Shown: piece by piece, positions 61,981 to 64,000 of the stretch
Numbering within the stretch: position 1 is the stretch's first letter
Layout: the number at the start of each line of letters is the position of its first letter
Assembly: GCA_024663395.1 (NCBI GenBank)
Contig: JANFAH010000011.1
Span: 62,001-126,000 of the forward strand
Length of the DNA stretch: 64,000 nt
Direction: 5' to 3'
Origin: Pisolithus tinctorius
Taxonomy: Eukaryota; Basidiomycota; Agaricomycetes; Boletales; Pisolithaceae
Program-made: the position numbers and the translations under genes
Notes under the pieces: model-generated
Told to the model about the DNA's origin: nothing
What the model saw: only the letters and a program-made list of their open reading frames with translations
The model's database searches: none

Positions 61981-62988
61981 GCACATCGTGTCATTCTCTT
62001 TCCCTCCATTCACCCCACGAAATAGGAAGAGGCTTTGGAGGCGCAAGGACCAACCGAAGTTAGAATATCCATATAGAGAGTAGACATCACACCATAACAA
62101 GAACTCCGTTCTTCGGTAAGGAGAGCTGCGTATTCTCACATTCTTCCCCTGCTCTCACCCAGTTGTAAACGCAAGCTATCATTTGCTCACATAGTCTTAT
62201 CCTGCTTTTGTACACTCGCAAGATTGTTCTGTCATCCTCTCTGCAGCAAACTCCGCTCTTAGGTCAATGCCATAACTAACATGGATGATGATTTCTCCGT
62301 GGGTGTGTACTTCCGAGAGACTTGGGAGACTCCAAGAACATCAATCTGACTTTCTACTAACCTCGTTGAGGTATGTAACTCTTCAAGATGGGACAGAGTG
62401 CTACTCGCGCAGTAATACTAGAAAGCTTACACTAGGATGGCAGCACGACGTGAAAGCCTAAAGGACGGGAGGTAGTTTGTGGTGCATATGTATATGCATA
62501 TCCTGCCTGGGTTCGGTTGCTTTGCAGCTGCCAACACGTTGAATAGCTTCCACAACTTGCGTGTAGCCAAAATACCGCCGGCAGTCTAGCACCCATATTC
62601 ACTGACTCTCTGTGGATGACATTCCGGCTGCCTCCTCAGCTCATGGTGAGAATCACTTCAGCAGTTGTGCGTATATTATGTCTAATGTTCTCAGGGTCAC
62701 TATGATAACCGGAATGTGGCCTTCAAGTTTTCTACGAAGATTGATTACGATAATTGATTAACGGAAATCTTTAAGTCCCCGGGTTGCTGCGTACGGCTTG
62801 CGTCTATCAAACTTAAGTCTCGAGGCCACGTCTGAAACAGCTGACTCTATCATAACACAGCCTAACAACCCCCGATCACACCAGTCTTGCACACAGGAGT
62901 ACCCTCAGCCGCCAGCTTCACAGTCAGCACGGTTTAAACCCCACGTATATATGTACGCTGCTTTCTATCCTAGTCTCCCAGCACACCC
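61981..62988. other. Intergenic upstream of aldehyde dehydrogenase
   Basis: About 1 kb, no supported gene. A palindromic tract gcatatgtatatgc lies near 62484. The second half should be the ALDH promoter; polypyrimidine tracts lie near 62930-62990. Confidence 0.35.
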
Positions 62989-64000
62989 ATGCCTACTATC
63001 TTTAATCATGTGTTTAACACTCCCGTCTATAAGGGTGAGGTATCCTTCAGCACTGGTCTCTTCATCAATGGCGAGTTCGTCGACGGGTCAGACGGAACTA
63101 CCATTGAGTATGTACTGTGTTTGGTTTCACTGCGCTGACCTCTTAGATCTTACCCCCTACCGCCTCGTGTGAATCAACAGCGTGGTGAACCCGAGTGCGT
63201 CCCATTCCCGGTCGTAGCGATTCGATGCACTCATTCAGATCCACCCTCACTGTCATCATCACTGCCGGTCGTCTGTTCTCTGACTAGCAAATGGAAAAGT
63301 GATCACCTCTGTTTCAGAGGGAACTCCAAAAGACGTCGATCTCGCAGTCGAAGCCGGTGAAAAGGCCTTCGAGACTACGTGGGGTCTCAACTACCCTGGT
63401 AACAAGAGGGGACTTCTCCTTAATAAGCTCGCTTCGCTCATGGAGGAGCACACTGATGAGCTTGCTGCCCTTGAGGCTCTGGACAATGGTGTGTAGACCA
63501 TGCTACACAGCCGATCCATCGCCCCCATTCGTGGCATTTACCTTCCAACCTAGGTAAGGCTTTCAACATCGCGCGTAGCAGAGATGTCGCTAGTGCCATC
63601 AGTTGCGTCCGCTACTTTGCCGGCTGGGCTGATAAGATATCTGGTCGAGTAATTGGGGTACCACGTCCATCGTTCAACACACAACGTACCGTTTCTGAAA
63701 CATCCCCCAGACAATCGAGGAAAGATTCACCTATACTCGTCATGAGCCCATCGGAGTCGTTGTAAGCGCTGCGCATATTAACCCTGTTTCCGTCTAAACC
63801 GTTGTACAGGGCCAAATTATCCCTTGGAACTTCCCTCGTGCGTTGACGCATTTACGGTTGTATCTGTCAAGAATTTACTTTTGTTCAGTTCTCATGTTTG
63901 CATGGAAGATCGCACCTGCCCTTGCGACAGGCAACACCGTCGTCCTGAAGCCGTCTGAATTCACACCACTGACGGCGATACGTATGTGCCACCTTGCAAA
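62989..64000 (+). CDS. Aldehyde dehydrogenase, 5' part (cut by window end)
   Basis: An NAD(P)-dependent aldehyde dehydrogenase (ALDH1/2-type superfamily) oxidising aldehydes to acids. From the ATG at 62989 it reads [20 protein letters not shown] and [18 protein letters not shown]. Introns join [100 protein letters not shown] (cofactor motif) and [20 protein letters not shown] with KPSE. The catalytic Cys and Glu lie beyond 64000. Seven or so introns occur in the first 1 kb. Frames that stop within it are intron reads. Confidence 0.87.

Overview
The window looks like nuclear DNA of a basidiomycete fungus, most likely an Agaricomycete. The evidence is dense short introns (about 50-70 bp, GT...AG) in nearly every gene, short intergenic gaps, and a matching gene repertoire: DUF6593-like, small secreted, HET-domain and IRG-like GTPase families, DASH, MGM101 and BOI-type SH3/SAM/PH proteins. 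I saw no rRNA, tRNA, CRISPR array or recognisable transposon. Exon joins were read by eye from splice signals and family conservation, so ends can be off by an exon.

Region 1 (0-33.6 kb) is mostly a conserved housekeeping block: a C2H2 zinc-finger protein, DASH subunit SPC19, an ER thioredoxin-like membrane protein (with an apparent frameshift), mitochondrial ribosomal protein uL13m, the KEX1 carboxypeptidase, a possible RRN9-like factor sharing a 138-bp divergent promoter with SMC5, aspartate-semialdehyde dehydrogenase divergent from EMC6, a DUF6593-like protein, TTC27/EMW1, a hotdog thioesterase, a DHX33-type DEAH helicase, ITPA/HAM1 and a BOI1/2 homologue that appears to carry an extra calponin-homology-like C-terminus.

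Region 2 (33.5-43.5 kb) is a rearranged accessory island, all on the minus strand. It holds a direct segmental duplication that starts in the last codons of the BOI gene and carries a hotdog thioesterase: copy A intact, copy B with one frameshift, copy C a stub of only the first codons plus upstream DNA. Copy C is joined to a truncated copy of an IRG-like GTPase gene whose full version lies 4 kb away. Between them are a broken HET-domain gene (one in-frame stop, two frameshifts) and a 321-aa multi-pass membrane ORF overlapping its end. HET and IRG-like families suggest self/non-self recognition or defence, but this is inference. This is my best candidate for unusual biology in the window.

Region 3 (43.5-64 kb) returns to conserved genes: an acidic nuclear-looking protein of unknown function, the FG nucleoporin NUP42 with its start codon apparently in a tiny separate exon, a tandem family of small secreted proteins (two intact, one decayed), a DSBA/thioredoxin-like protein, a CSN12/Thp1-type PCI protein, a von Willebrand A protein, a GCP5-like gamma-tubulin complex subunit divergent from MGM101, and an aldehyde dehydrogenase cut by the window end.
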